From contig JANXXX010000102.1 of NCBI GenBank assembly GCA_025350405.1, positions 1-53,241 of the forward strand: a DNA stretch of 53,241 nucleotides, written 5' to 3'. This stretch comes from Gallionella sp. (GTDB lineage: Bacteria > Pseudomonadota > Gammaproteobacteria > Burkholderiales > Gallionellaceae). Below are positions 7,767 through 16,077 of the stretch, piece after piece (position 1 is the first letter of the stretch; every line of letters starts with the position of its first letter). Below the pieces are notes generated by a model. It was not told where the DNA came from, made no database searches, and saw nothing but the letters and a program-made list of their open reading frames with translations. A program made the position numbers and the translations under genes.

Positions 7767-8344
7767 GTTTTTTTATGTTGGGGTTGAAATACCCGATCCA
7801 GAATCGATGCGAATGGGAACGCGGCACCGGGATCGACCTTGCGCCGCTGCGTGCTGTCGCAGGACAGCAGCGCGTGGTCAAGATCGGAATGACGCTTGAT
7901 GCCATCGCGCGTGATGCCACGGCGCTGCTTGATGTCGCTGAGCAACTTCACCAGCGACGACAGTTGCGCGTCGGGAAACGGGTCGCGCCCGTCCCCATCG
8001 TTAATGAGTTCGATGGCGATGGAGCGGCCGCTGTAGTGAAAAACGTGATGCACCACCTGGTCTTCGGGCACGCTGGCGCGCAACGTCCCATCCCGGTCTA
8101 TCATGTAGTGGATGCCGAGATTGTGATCCGCTTCAATATTTCGCAGGTTTTCTTCGAGGGTACCGGCTTTAACCCAAATGGGTTTGCCTGTTGCGGCATC
8201 ACAGGTGGGGCCACCGGTCGAATGGATGACGACCATGTCGATAGCTTCGGTACGAACCTTGCCGGTGCGACGCGCCTCGGCATCGCTGGCCGGAACGGCG
8301 AGCGCCGCCAGAAGCAGCCCGATCACGGCCGATCTTATCTTCAT
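7763..8344 (-). CDS. Exported N-acetylmuramoyl-L-alanine amidase (amidase_2, AmpD/AmiD-like)
   Basis: I place the start at 8344, giving 193 residues with a clean signal peptide (MKIRSAVIGLLLAALAVPAS, cleavage near DAEA). The reading frame is open further upstream, but that part overlaps the neighbouring gene and has no family similarity. Amidase_2 features: zinc ligands H41 (VVIHSTGG), H152 (RHSDLD) and D171 (KVDPG), with catalytic E112 (AIELIND). It removes the stem peptide from muramic acid, and the signal peptide places it in the periplasm rather than the cytosol as classical AmpD. It overlaps the M23 gene by 4 bp, so both hydrolases are translated together. Confidence 0.88.
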   Translation of the reverse strand: MKIRSAVIGLLLAALAVPASDAEARRTGKVRTEAIDMVVIHSTGGPTCDAATGKPIWVKAGTLEENLRNIEADHNLGIHYMIDRDGTLRASVPEDQVVHHVFHYSGRSIAIELINDGDGRDPFPDAQLSSLVKLLSDIKQRRGITRDGIKRHSDLDHALLSCDSTQRRKVDPGAAFPFASILDRVFQPQHKKT

Positions 8345-8459
8345 GTTGCGTACTTCGCGCGACTCTCGGGAACTGTGGGCATGCTGTGGCGGCTGACGTA
8401 AAAGTAAGGGAATGCCGCGTTTTTGCGGCAGCCCCGCTTGACTGCAGGGTTGGGCGGCA

Positions 8460-8825
8460 TTATGCCTCCCCGTTGAACATGAGTTGAAAAAACATTTTCT
8501 TGTTCGGGTCATATTTGACTTGGAAGAAACATGTCCCGCCGTCCTCCACAAAAACAAACTGCCGTTGAGTGTATTCGGGTGGAGAGATACAAAACGCATT
8601 AACAAAAATAACTCTCTGTCCGCCGTCCAGTTGACCCTGATACTGAAAAGTATAGCGAGACCAATTGGGTAGCTGACGATGCAACTCTGTGGCCTGCTGC
8701 TTCACGAAAGGCTTCAAACTGTTGCGAATCTCACTGAGCTGTTCGGGAGCAGGCGACCAAGAGCCGCCAGGCACGGATACCCAAGAACCGACGACGACTG
8801 CAACAACTGCGATCAAGAGATTCAT
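8460..8825 (-). CDS. Small exported protein of unknown function
   Basis: This 121-residue protein begins at the ATG at 8825; a TTG four codons earlier is a weaker alternative. An N-terminal hydrophobic segment (NLLIAVVAVVVGSWVSV) suggests export or a membrane anchor. The remainder has a predicted alpha/beta domain with two cysteines (NAFCIS and GGTCFF) that could form a disulfide, and several aromatic residues. I do not recognise the family. It is 115 bp upstream of the amidase start and on the same strand, so it may be part of the same cell-envelope cassette. Confidence 0.7.
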   Translation of the reverse strand: MNLLIAVVAVVVGSWVSVPGGSWSPAPEQLSEIRNSLKPFVKQQATELHRQLPNWSRYTFQYQGQLDGGQRVIFVNAFCISPPEYTQRQFVFVEDGGTCFFQVKYDPNKKMFFQLMFNGEA

Positions 8826-9161
8826 GACGCCCAACAATTATTAGACGGACCCACCAGTCCATACTTTTAAAAATAGTGAAGCGTGCATATTTTCGAAAGG
8901 TGATTGATCCATTGTAAATCCCTTAATTTCGCCTGTCCGGTATGCATAATAGTACGGACAGGAATGTATGTCTTCTTTTGGCTCACAGTACATGCCATGT
9001 TGCCATATTAAACTGATGCAAACAGAAACCTGACAGAGCCCGTATTCCACACCCCAAAAAAACCACCCCAACCCTCTCCTCCACTTTCTGTAAAATACCC
9101 CCCGCAGAATTCCGCAATCGAACTCAAACGCTTTAGTTAGCCTTACTCCCAGACTCAACCC
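8826..9161. promoter_or_regulatory. Divergent intergenic region with an operator-like dyad
   Basis: This 336-base stretch separates the minus-strand cassette from parE. It contains a perfect 8-bp dyad, CCTGTCCG (8932-8939) and CGGACAGG (8955-8962), separated by 15 AT-rich bases. This is typical of a dimeric repressor site, although a weak hairpin is also possible. The last ~40 bases before parE are the ones copied at 6738-6806. No protein gene is seen. Confidence 0.4.
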
Positions 9162-11126
9162 ATGGCAAAAAATACCTACGACGAATCCAGTTTCAAAGTG
9201 CTGCGCGGTCTTGAACCGGTGCGCCAGCGGCCGGGGATGTATACCAATCTCGAATCTCCCAATCACCTGATCGCCGAGGTGGTAGACAACGCATGCGACG
9301 AGGCGCTGGCGGCTTATGCGAAGAACATCGCGGTCACGGCGCACACCGACGGCTCGGTGACCGTGACGGACGACGGGCGCGGTATCCCGGTCGGCATCCA
9401 TTCGGAAGAAGGCGTGTCGGTAGTCGAGGTGGCGTTCACGGTGCTGCATTCCGGCGGCAAGTTCGACAAGGAATCCGGCGGGGCTTACAAGTTCGCGGGC
9501 GGGCTGCACGGTGTCGGCGTGGCGGTCACCAATGCCTTGTCCACCAAGGTGGAAGTCACGGTATACCGCGATGGCGGCGAGCACTTCATCCGCTTTCGCA
9601 ATGGTGCGGCCGAAGCGCCGCTCAAACGCATCGGCGACTGCCCGAAGAAGCGCACCGGCACCGCGGTGCGTGCATGGCCGAACCCGAAATATTTCGACGT
9701 GCCCAATATCATCCTGCCACAACTGGAACGCTCGTTGCGCTCCAAGGCGGTGTTGTTGCCCGGCGTCAACGTCACGCTGCACACCGAGAAGACCGGCGAG
9801 ACGAAATCATGGTCGTACCCGGACGGGCTGCGCGGCTACCTGACCGAGGCAACCGAAGAACAGGAACTGGCCGTGCCTATCTTCGCAATGGAAAAATTTG
9901 TGCAGAACGGCAGCGACAGCGGTTATGCCGAGGGCGAAGGCGCGGCCTGGGCCATCGTGTGGTCGGCGGAAGGCGCGGTGGTGCGCGAGTCCTACGTCAA
10001 CCTGATCCCCACCTGGTCGGGCGGCACGCACGATTCGGGATTGAAGGATGGCGTATTCAATGCGGTAAAGAATTTCGCCGAACTGCACGGCATGTTGCCC
10101 AAGGGCGTGAAGCTGGTGTCAGACGACGTGTTTTCGCGCGCCAGTTTCGTGCTGTCGGCCAAGGTGCTCGACCCGCAATTCCAGGGGCAGACCAAGGACA
10201 AGCTGGTGTCGCGCGATGCGCTACGACTGGTTTCGCTGATGGTGAAAGACCCGCTGGACCTGTGGCTGAACGAGCATGTGGACTATGGCAAGCGCATCAC
10301 CGAGCTGGCGATCCAGCAGGCGCAGACGCGGATGCGCTCGGCGCAGAAGGTCGAGAAGAAAAAAGGTTCCTCGGTCGCGGTACTGCCGGGCAAGCTGACC
10401 GATTGCAGCTCCAGCGATCCCAGCCGCACCGAGTTGTTTCTGGTGGAAGGCGATTCCGCGGGTGGTTCGGCCAAGCAGGGACGCAACAAGGAGTTCCAGG
10501 CCGTGCTGCCGTTGCGCGGCAAGGTGCTCAATACTTTTGAAGTCGAGAAAGACCGCCTGTTCGCCAACAACGAGATCCACGACATCGCCGTGGCGATCGG
10601 CGTCGACCCGCACGGCCCGGACGAAGAAGCGGACCTGTCCGGCCTGCGCTACAACGGCATCTACATCATGGCGGACGCCGATGTGGACGGCGCACACATC
10701 TCGACGCTGCTGCTGACGCTGTTCTTCCGCCACTTCTACAAGGTGGTGTTGGCAGGAAAGATTTATCTGGCGCAGCCGCCGCTGTTCCGCGTGGATGTGC
10801 CCGCGCAGGGCAAGAAGCCGATCCGCAAGATCTATGCGCTCAACGAAGGTGAGTTGATCGCCATCGAAGACCGCCTGCGCCAGGAAAAGATCCGCGACGG
10901 CTCATGGTCGATCTCGCGCTTCAAGGGGCTGGGCGAAATGAATGCCGAGCAACTGTGGGACACCACGCTCAACCCCGATACGCGGCGCGCCTTGCGCGTG
11001 GATGTCTCCGCGCTTCCGTTCAACGAAAATATGGAAATGTTCAATATGCTGATGGGCAAACACGAGGCCTCGACGCGACGCGCGTGGCTGGAGTATCACG
11101 GCAATGAAGTTACGGGGGATGTATAG
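9162..11126 (+). CDS. parE: DNA topoisomerase IV subunit B
   Basis: This 654-residue protein carries a full GHKL ATPase region near the N-terminus (VVDNACDEAL, DDGRGIP, GGLHGVGVAVTN), the transducer domain, and a C-terminal Toprim domain (LVEGDSAGGSA and DADVDGAHI, which bind Mg2+). With ParC it forms the A2B2 type II topoisomerase that decatenates daughter chromosomes. The length fits ParE, not the longer GyrB. parC follows after 178 bp, so the two probably form an operon. There is no good Shine-Dalgarno before the ATG. A degenerate copy of this start lies 2.4 kb upstream. Confidence 0.97.
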   Translation: MAKNTYDESSFKVLRGLEPVRQRPGMYTNLESPNHLIAEVVDNACDEALAAYAKNIAVTAHTDGSVTVTDDGRGIPVGIHSEEGVSVVEVAFTVLHSGGKFDKESGGAYKFAGGLHGVGVAVTNALSTKVEVTVYRDGGEHFIRFRNGAAEAPLKRIGDCPKKRTGTAVRAWPNPKYFDVPNIILPQLERSLRSKAVLLPGVNVTLHTEKTGETKSWSYPDGLRGYLTEATEEQELAVPIFAMEKFVQNGSDSGYAEGEGAAWAIVWSAEGAVVRESYVNLIPTWSGGTHDSGLKDGVFNAVKNFAELHGMLPKGVKLVSDDVFSRASFVLSAKVLDPQFQGQTKDKLVSRDALRLVSLMVKDPLDLWLNEHVDYGKRITELAIQQAQTRMRSAQKVEKKKGSSVAVLPGKLTDCSSSDPSRTELFLVEGDSAGGSAKQGRNKEFQAVLPLRGKVLNTFEVEKDRLFANNEIHDIAVAIGVDPHGPDEEADLSGLRYNGIYIMADADVDGAHISTLLLTLFFRHFYKVVLAGKIYLAQPPLFRVDVPAQGKKPIRKIYALNEGELIAIEDRLRQEKIRDGSWSISRFKGLGEMNAEQLWDTTLNPDTRRALRVDVSALPFNENMEMFNMLMGKHEASTRRAWLEYHGNEVTGDV

Positions 11127-11146
11127 CCCCAATGTTATTCACTTGA

Positions 11147-11216
11147 CCGTTCGTAGTGAGCTTGTCGAACCACCAGCTACGCACCACGAGCCCTTCGACA
11201 AGCTCAGGGCGAACGG
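11147..11216. repeat. REP-like palindromic element between parE and parC
   Basis: Arms at 11147-11172 and 11191-11216 are inverted repeats sharing CCGTTCG at the tip and GAGCTTGTCGAA in the core, with an 18-base loop. The right arm reversed ends in CCCTGAGC-TT-GTCGAAGGG. The same core, CCTGAGC-n-GTCGAAGGG, reappears inside the YhdP-like gene at 41110-41129, so this is a dispersed repeat family. A stable hairpin here could affect the parE-parC message. Confidence 0.75.
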
Positions 11217-11304
11217 AAATTTTTTGGGGAACCGAACTGTTTCTTCCCCCTGCATTGGTGAGGGGACTTAGAAAATATACGTTTGATCTAATAATGGAAT
11301 AAGC

Positions 11305-13704
11305 ATGAGCAACAAACAAAAAAACGAAGACCAATCCGATCTCATCCTTGACGAGCAGAACGTCGAGACCGACGTAGCGGCAGAACCCGAAGCAGCATCC
11401 GGAGGCGGCGGCGCAAGACAATTTGCCCCGCTACCCACGCTGCCGGACGGCGACGAAGTGCCGATCGCACAATACGCCGAGCGCGCCTATCTGGAATACG
11501 CGATCTCGGTGGTGAAAGGCCGCGCGCTGCCGGATGTGTGCGACGGACAGAAACCGGTGCAGCGCCGCATACTCTACGCGATGCGTGCGATGGGACTGAA
11601 CCACGGCAGCAAGCACGTCAAGTCGGCGCGCGTGGTCGGCGATGTGCTGGGCAAATATCATCCGCACGGCGACGCTTCGGCCTACGAGGCGATGGTGCGG
11701 CTGGCGCAGGATTTCTCGTTGCGTTACCCGCTGGTGGATGGACAAGGCAACTTCGGCACGCGCGACGGTGACAACGCTGCGGCGATGCGCTACACAGAAA
11801 CTCGCCTCACACCGCTGGCCGAATTGCTGCTGTCCGAGATCGACATGGGCACGGTGGACTTCGTGCCCAATTACGACGGCGCTTTCAAAGAACCATCCAT
11901 GCTCCCCGCGCGTCTGCCGATGGTGTTGCTCAACGGCGCATCGGGCATCGCGGTCGGCATGGCGACGGAGATTCCCTCGCACAACCTGCGCGAAGTCGCG
12001 AAAGCCGCCGTGCAACTGGTGCGCGATCCCGACCTCAGCGACAAGGCCCTGCTCGCCTGCATCCACGGGCCTGATTTCCCCGGCGGCGGACAGATCATCT
12101 CGTCCGCGCACGACATACGCGACTGTTACCTGAGCGGGCGCGGCTCGCTGAAGATGCGCGCGCAGTGGACTATCGAGGAACTGGCGCGCGGCCAGTGGCA
12201 GATCGTCGTGCATGAACTGCCGCATGGCGTATCGACGCGCAAAGTGCTGGAAGAGATCGGTGAGCTGACCAACCCTAAAGTCAAAGTCAACAAGAAGAGC
12301 CTGACGCAGGATCAGGTGCAGAACAAGCAATTACTGCTGTCGGTGCTGGACGCGGTGGCGGACGAATCCGACAAGTCGCAGGCGATACGTCTGGTGTTCC
12401 AGCCCAAGTCCTCGCGCCAGTCTGAGGACGAGATGATGAATGTGCTGCTCGCCCACACCAGTCTGGAATCTTCTGTGCCGGTCAACATGACGATGATAGG
12501 GCTGGATGGCCGCCCGCAGCAAAAGCCGCTTTCCAAAATCATCCGCGAGTGGGTGGAGTTCCGCCTGCACACGGTGCGCCGCCGTTGCGAATTCCGCATG
12601 GGTCAGGTCAATGATCGCCTGCACATCCTGCAGGGCCGCATGGTGGTGTTCCTCAACCTTGATGAAGTGATCGCGCTGATTCGCGAATCGGACGACCCCA
12701 AGGCCGCATTGATCGCGCGCTTCGAACTCTCCGACCGTCAGGCTGAAGACATACTGGAAATCCGTTTGCGCCAATTGGCGAAGATGGAGGGCATACGCAT
12801 CGAAAAGGAAATCAAGGCACTGGAGAAAGAGCGCAAGGAATTAACACGATTGCTGTCCAAGGAAAGCGCACTGCGCGAACTGGTCGCCGAGGAGATCGAG
12901 TCCGATGCCGCGACCTACGGCGACAAGCGCCGCACACTGATCAAGGAAGAAGAAAGATCGACCCTGGTGGTGCCGTTGCTCGACGAACCGGTGACCGTGA
13001 TCATCTCGAGCAAACACTGGGTGCGCAGCCGACAGGGGCATGGCCTGGATCTGTCCACGCTCGCCTTCAAGGATGGCGACAGCTTGTTATCCAAGTATGA
13101 GTGCCGCACCACCGACCACTGCATCGTGATCTGCGACAACGGTCGCGTGTGCAGCATCCCGGTCGCGCAACTGCCCTCGGGACGCGGCGACGGCGCACCG
13201 CTCGCCACCTTCATCGACCTCGCACCCGGCGCAAAGATCGCGCACGCGCTGTGCGGAAAATCCGACCAGCAATTACTGATCGCGACTTCCGCAGGCTACG
13301 GTTTCACCTGCGCCATCGGCGACATGGTCGGCCGGAACAAGGCGGGCAAGCAATTCATCACCGTGGACAAGGAAGCCATCCTGCCCCCGGCCCCGTTCAC
13401 GCCGACGGAACATTCACTGGTCGCCGCCGTATCCAAAGAGGGCAGGCTGCTGGTGTTCCTGTTCAGCGAGATGAAACATCTGCCGGGCGGCGGCAAAGGG
13501 GTGATCCTGATGGGGCTGGGTGACAAAGACGAATTGGCGGCGGCTGCCGTGATCGATCAACCCGAGTTGAAAATAATCGGCAAGACGGGCGTAAAAGATC
13601 AAGTCGTCAAATTGTCGGGCGATGTCCTTCACGGCTATTTCGGTAAGCGCGCACGCAGTGGTCAGCGCCTCCAGTCGAAAATCAAGCCAAGTGGGATTGC
13701 ATGA
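11305..13704 (+). CDS. parC: DNA topoisomerase IV subunit A
   Basis: This 799-residue protein has the breakage-reunion domain with catalytic Y163 in AAMRYTE, the [11 protein letters not shown] motif, the HPHGD quinolone-resistance region and a C-terminal beta-pinwheel with GyrA/ParC-type repeats. It cleaves and rejoins DNA in the ParC2ParE2 enzyme. The N-terminus carries a low-complexity acidic extension of ~45 residues (ends near GGGARQFAP). The residue matching E. coli ParC Ser80 is A124, whereas Neisseria has Ser. The gene follows parE by 178 bp with a REP-like hairpin between; the start ATG has only a weak GGAA site. Confidence 0.97.
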   Translation: MSNKQKNEDQSDLILDEQNVETDVAAEPEAASGGGGARQFAPLPTLPDGDEVPIAQYAERAYLEYAISVVKGRALPDVCDGQKPVQRRILYAMRAMGLNHGSKHVKSARVVGDVLGKYHPHGDASAYEAMVRLAQDFSLRYPLVDGQGNFGTRDGDNAAAMRYTETRLTPLAELLLSEIDMGTVDFVPNYDGAFKEPSMLPARLPMVLLNGASGIAVGMATEIPSHNLREVAKAAVQLVRDPDLSDKALLACIHGPDFPGGGQIISSAHDIRDCYLSGRGSLKMRAQWTIEELARGQWQIVVHELPHGVSTRKVLEEIGELTNPKVKVNKKSLTQDQVQNKQLLLSVLDAVADESDKSQAIRLVFQPKSSRQSEDEMMNVLLAHTSLESSVPVNMTMIGLDGRPQQKPLSKIIREWVEFRLHTVRRRCEFRMGQVNDRLHILQGRMVVFLNLDEVIALIRESDDPKAALIARFELSDRQAEDILEIRLRQLAKMEGIRIEKEIKALEKERKELTRLLSKESALRELVAEEIESDAATYGDKRRTLIKEEERSTLVVPLLDEPVTVIISSKHWVRSRQGHGLDLSTLAFKDGDSLLSKYECRTTDHCIVICDNGRVCSIPVAQLPSGRGDGAPLATFIDLAPGAKIAHALCGKSDQQLLIATSAGYGFTCAIGDMVGRNKAGKQFITVDKEAILPPAPFTPTEHSLVAAVSKEGRLLVFLFSEMKHLPGGGKGVILMGLGDKDELAAAAVIDQPELKIIGKTGVKDQVVKLSGDVLHGYFGKRARSGQRLQSKIKPSGIA

Positions 13705-13720
13705 GCTTCACGCAAATAAC

Positions 13721-13742
13721 AACGCCGCATCAATGCGGCGTT
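13721..13742 (+). terminator. Hairpin after parC
   Basis: A perfect 10-bp stem, AACGCCGCAT and ATGCGGCGTT, with a 2-base loop starts 16 bp after the parC stop codon. It is followed by TATCGTTATG rather than a long T tract, so termination may be inefficient. Confidence 0.6.
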
Positions 13743-14149
13743 ATCGTTATGTCTCGGCAGATTGGGTGCCGATAAGGTCAGTCATCGAATGCTGACTCGG
13801 GTGGTAACTACAGGAAATAGATCATTGCAGTGTCGATAGGCATCTCCCATGAATGGTTAACATTTCCGAGCTTGTGCCAAACTTGTGTATTGAGATCCAC
13901 AAGTATTTTATACGCCTAATTTTGGATAAATTCAATTCGAAAATAATGAGCCCGCCAGTATTGAATCTCAGACGGGCGGTTCTTGCCACAGACGATCAAA
14001 ATTCGGGTGAGCTGAGCCGTTGGTAGCGGGCTATGCCCGCGATCAGGCCGTTTGCGGGCAGCACCCGCAAGAGGTACGCCGTGGTTGTAAGGGGCTGAAG
14101 CCCCAACAACACACGCAGGACCCGCTCCTGCAAGTTTCAATTTTTTAGA
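13743..14149. repeat. Intergenic block with four adjacent hairpins
   Basis: There is no gene in this stretch. Four palindromes lie within 14026-14131: GCGGGC-TAT-GCCCGC (14026-14040); TTGCGGG...CCCGCAA (14052-14070); a bipartite hairpin GTTGT-aa-GGGGCT-GA-AGCCCC-a-ACAAC (14084-14110); and GCAGGA...TCCTGC (14115-14131). The clustering resembles bacterial interspersed mosaic elements built from REP sequences. They sit downstream of the minus-strand 39-aa gene and could act as a termination or mRNA-stability signal for that operon. Confidence 0.6.
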
Positions 14150-14269
14150 TCACACAGCGGGTTCGATCACGACATAAAAACCCCGCTCCCGCAGTGCCTG
14201 GACTTTTTCCCTATTCGCTACGATGGTGTAGCGCAACACACCGTGGTAATAGACATATAACTTGAGCAT
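14150..14269 (-). CDS. 39-residue protein coupled to the FliD-like gene
   Basis: This short gene encodes MLKLYVYYHGVLRYTIVANR followed by a charged KVQALRERGF segment and ends VVIEPAV. It starts 7 bp after the stop of the FliD-like gene and has a strong Shine-Dalgarno (GAGG, 6 bases before the ATG). The predicted fold is a strand, turn, strand, helix, strand mini-domain with no membrane segment. The combination of spacing, ribosome binding site and amphipathic pattern supports real translation. Function unknown; a partner of the upstream protein is plausible. Confidence 0.65.
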   Translation of the reverse strand: MLKLYVYYHGVLRYTIVANREKVQALRERGFYVVIEPAV

Positions 14270-14276
14270 GACAACC

Positions 14277-15203
14277 TCAAGCGCCGTAGACCTGGTTATA
14301 TGCTGCCAGTGCTTCGGCTACCTGCCCTGCTGGCCTGGCTGCGTTGCCGGTGCCGAACTCTGCCTGCAATGAGGCTTGGTTGTCGGCAATAAAATGAATG
14401 GCGCGATTCAGATTGTCGAGCTGTCTCAAGATGAAGTTGCCTTCGGAATTGAGCATGTTTGCCGATTGGGCGAAATTTTCGCTGAACTCCTGCACGGTGT
14501 CGACGACGCCCTGCTTGTTGGTCACCAACAGTGAGTCCAGTTTAACGGTATCCAGCAATGCCAGCCGGGTATCGGGATCAATCGTAATACCCAGATCACG
14601 CAGGCCATGCATACCATTCTTGCCGCCGAAGAAACGGTTGTTAAGGTTCTGCTCCAGCTCATATTGGGAAACCTGCGCAGCCTGCGTGTCAGCCAATAAG
14701 CCTCCTTGCTGAATGTCAGGATTGATGCGCTGTATCCAGTTATTGTATTGCGCGACAAAATCCTGCAAGCTGGTCTTGATGCTGTCATTGCCGTTGGATA
14801 ACGCGATGCTGCCCAGGCTCAGGCCTGCATCCTGCATCTTGGCTACATAGGTTTCCACCTGGCTCAGTTCCGAAAACTGGGCTTTGTAGTAAACATCGTC
14901 GTAGTTGATGACGGTCATCATCTTATAAGCCGACTCGGGATCGGCCAGCGCCATATTGCGTCCAGATGCAGAGAGTCCTTTAATGCTGCCGCTCTGCTGG
15001 TTGCGGCTAACTGGGGTGAGCAGGAATAACGGGGCCGAGGTGAATGGCTCGGCAGACAACTGCTCGGCCGGGTCACTGTTTGAAATCAGCAACGAGAATA
15101 TACTTGCCCACGAGTCGTCACTCTTGGCGCCCAGGCTCAGACTCTCCAGAGAACTGAGCGGCTGAGATTGCATAAGCGAAATTGCATCGGTCGAAGTTTT
15201 CAT
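14277..15203 (-). CDS. Protein with a FliD (flagellar cap) C-terminal-like domain, no flagellar neighbours
   Basis: I choose the start at 15203 (MKTSTDAIS, preceded by GGGAG) rather than an in-frame ATG at 15218, giving 308 residues. Residues ~140-290 follow the FliD C-terminal pattern: SLQDFVAQYNNWIQRI, then GGLLADTQAAQVSQYELEQ, then GLRDLGITIDPDTRLALLD, with helical heptads after it. The N-terminal 130 residues are Ser/Leu-rich and do not match FliD. No signal peptide is seen, as expected for proteins exported by a flagellar-type system. No other flagellar gene is in the window, so a link to filament capping is only by similarity. Confidence 0.6.
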   Translation of the reverse strand: MKTSTDAISLMQSQPLSSLESLSLGAKSDDSWASIFSLLISNSDPAEQLSAEPFTSAPLFLLTPVSRNQQSGSIKGLSASGRNMALADPESAYKMMTVINYDDVYYKAQFSELSQVETYVAKMQDAGLSLGSIALSNGNDSIKTSLQDFVAQYNNWIQRINPDIQQGGLLADTQAAQVSQYELEQNLNNRFFGGKNGMHGLRDLGITIDPDTRLALLDTVKLDSLLVTNKQGVVDTVQEFSENFAQSANMLNSEGNFILRQLDNLNRAIHFIADNQASLQAEFGTGNAARPAGQVAEALAAYNQVYGA

Positions 15204-15538
15204 GTGGCTAGCTCCCATGGTTGGCTACTGTACTGGCGAGTTGTACCCGCGACATGCACCCATAACAGTTACAGACTGGCACAAATTTTAATTTTTGAAC
15301 GCGGGATTAACCGCATTTTTATATGCCTGTTCATTGTTTTATGCGATCCAATAGACTGCTTAAAGAACCACGAAACAGAGGCGGGATTGGGATGAGCGTA
15401 AAGTGCCTGGAGCTCCGCCCATATTGACCACCAGCCCACCGAGGTGTAGCGTGCACATTCTTGCTGTTGAATAAATCACGCCCACGCAAGACGGTGACAG
15501 CAGCCACCCCTCCGCTGCAAATTTACAGGAAGATTCAA
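15204..15538. other. Divergent intergenic region, nothing distinctive
   Basis: About 335 bases separate the divergent FliD-like and small periplasmic genes. It is AT-rich around 15285-15345, where promoters for both directions would be expected, but no convincing -35/-10 pair or conserved repeat could be defined. Confidence 0.3.
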
Positions 15539-15856
15539 ATGAAGGTATCGACTCTGAAAATCATGTTGGTCACTATCGGCGCGTTGACTGCGCTACCCCT
15601 CAGTGCTTACGCGGAAAGCGGTAACGATCCGCAGCGGCTGGCCAAACTTAAAGAGGTCAGGTTGCAAGGAATGGATGGCAGGCTGAATATACTGCAGCAG
15701 GAAAAAGCTTGTGTGCAGGCCGCATCCACCATGGATGACATGCGTACTTGCGAACAGGCATCCCACCAGGCAATGGATCAGCTTATGGAAAAACAAAAGG
15801 CGAGTTGGGAAAGTTTGAAAGCAGGTAATCAGCAACGCCAGGAAAATAAAAAGTAG
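15539..15856 (+). CDS. Small periplasmic protein of unknown function
   Basis: The 105-residue product starts at the ATG at 15539, which has AGGAAG 6-11 bases upstream; the frame is open further 5' without a ribosome binding site. A classical signal peptide ends at about residue 25 (PLSAYA). The mature part is short, highly charged and helical, with two cysteines (EKACVQAA, MRTCEQA) about 17 residues apart and a Lys/Gln-rich tail. This fits a small periplasmic coiled-coil or chaperone-like protein. No family is recognised. A possible hairpin terminator follows at 15880. Confidence 0.75.
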   Translation: MKVSTLKIMLVTIGALTALPLSAYAESGNDPQRLAKLKEVRLQGMDGRLNILQQEKACVQAASTMDDMRTCEQASHQAMDQLMEKQKASWESLKAGNQQRQENKK

Positions 15857-15879
15857 TCCGGCCCATTTCCATCAATTGA

Positions 15880-15906
15880 AACGCCACCCATCCATTGAAT
15901 GGCGTT
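15880..15906 (+). terminator. Possible terminator hairpin
   Basis: AACGCCA (15880-15886) pairs with TGGCGTT (15900-15906) around a 13-base loop, 23 bp after the small periplasmic protein gene. The T tract is poor (ATTC follows), so this is a moderate call. Confidence 0.4.
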
Positions 15907-16077
15907 ATTCAAGGATGGCTGGAACACCACGGCTCCTACACAATTTTTCGAAGAAACACGCATATAATCAGCACGAAGAGCCGCCGATACGACAAGGCAT
16001 GTTCCAGGGAATTGCCAAAACGCCAAATTGACGTATTATTGGTTCCGAATGTCCAAACCTGAGGTAAAAATTTACCC

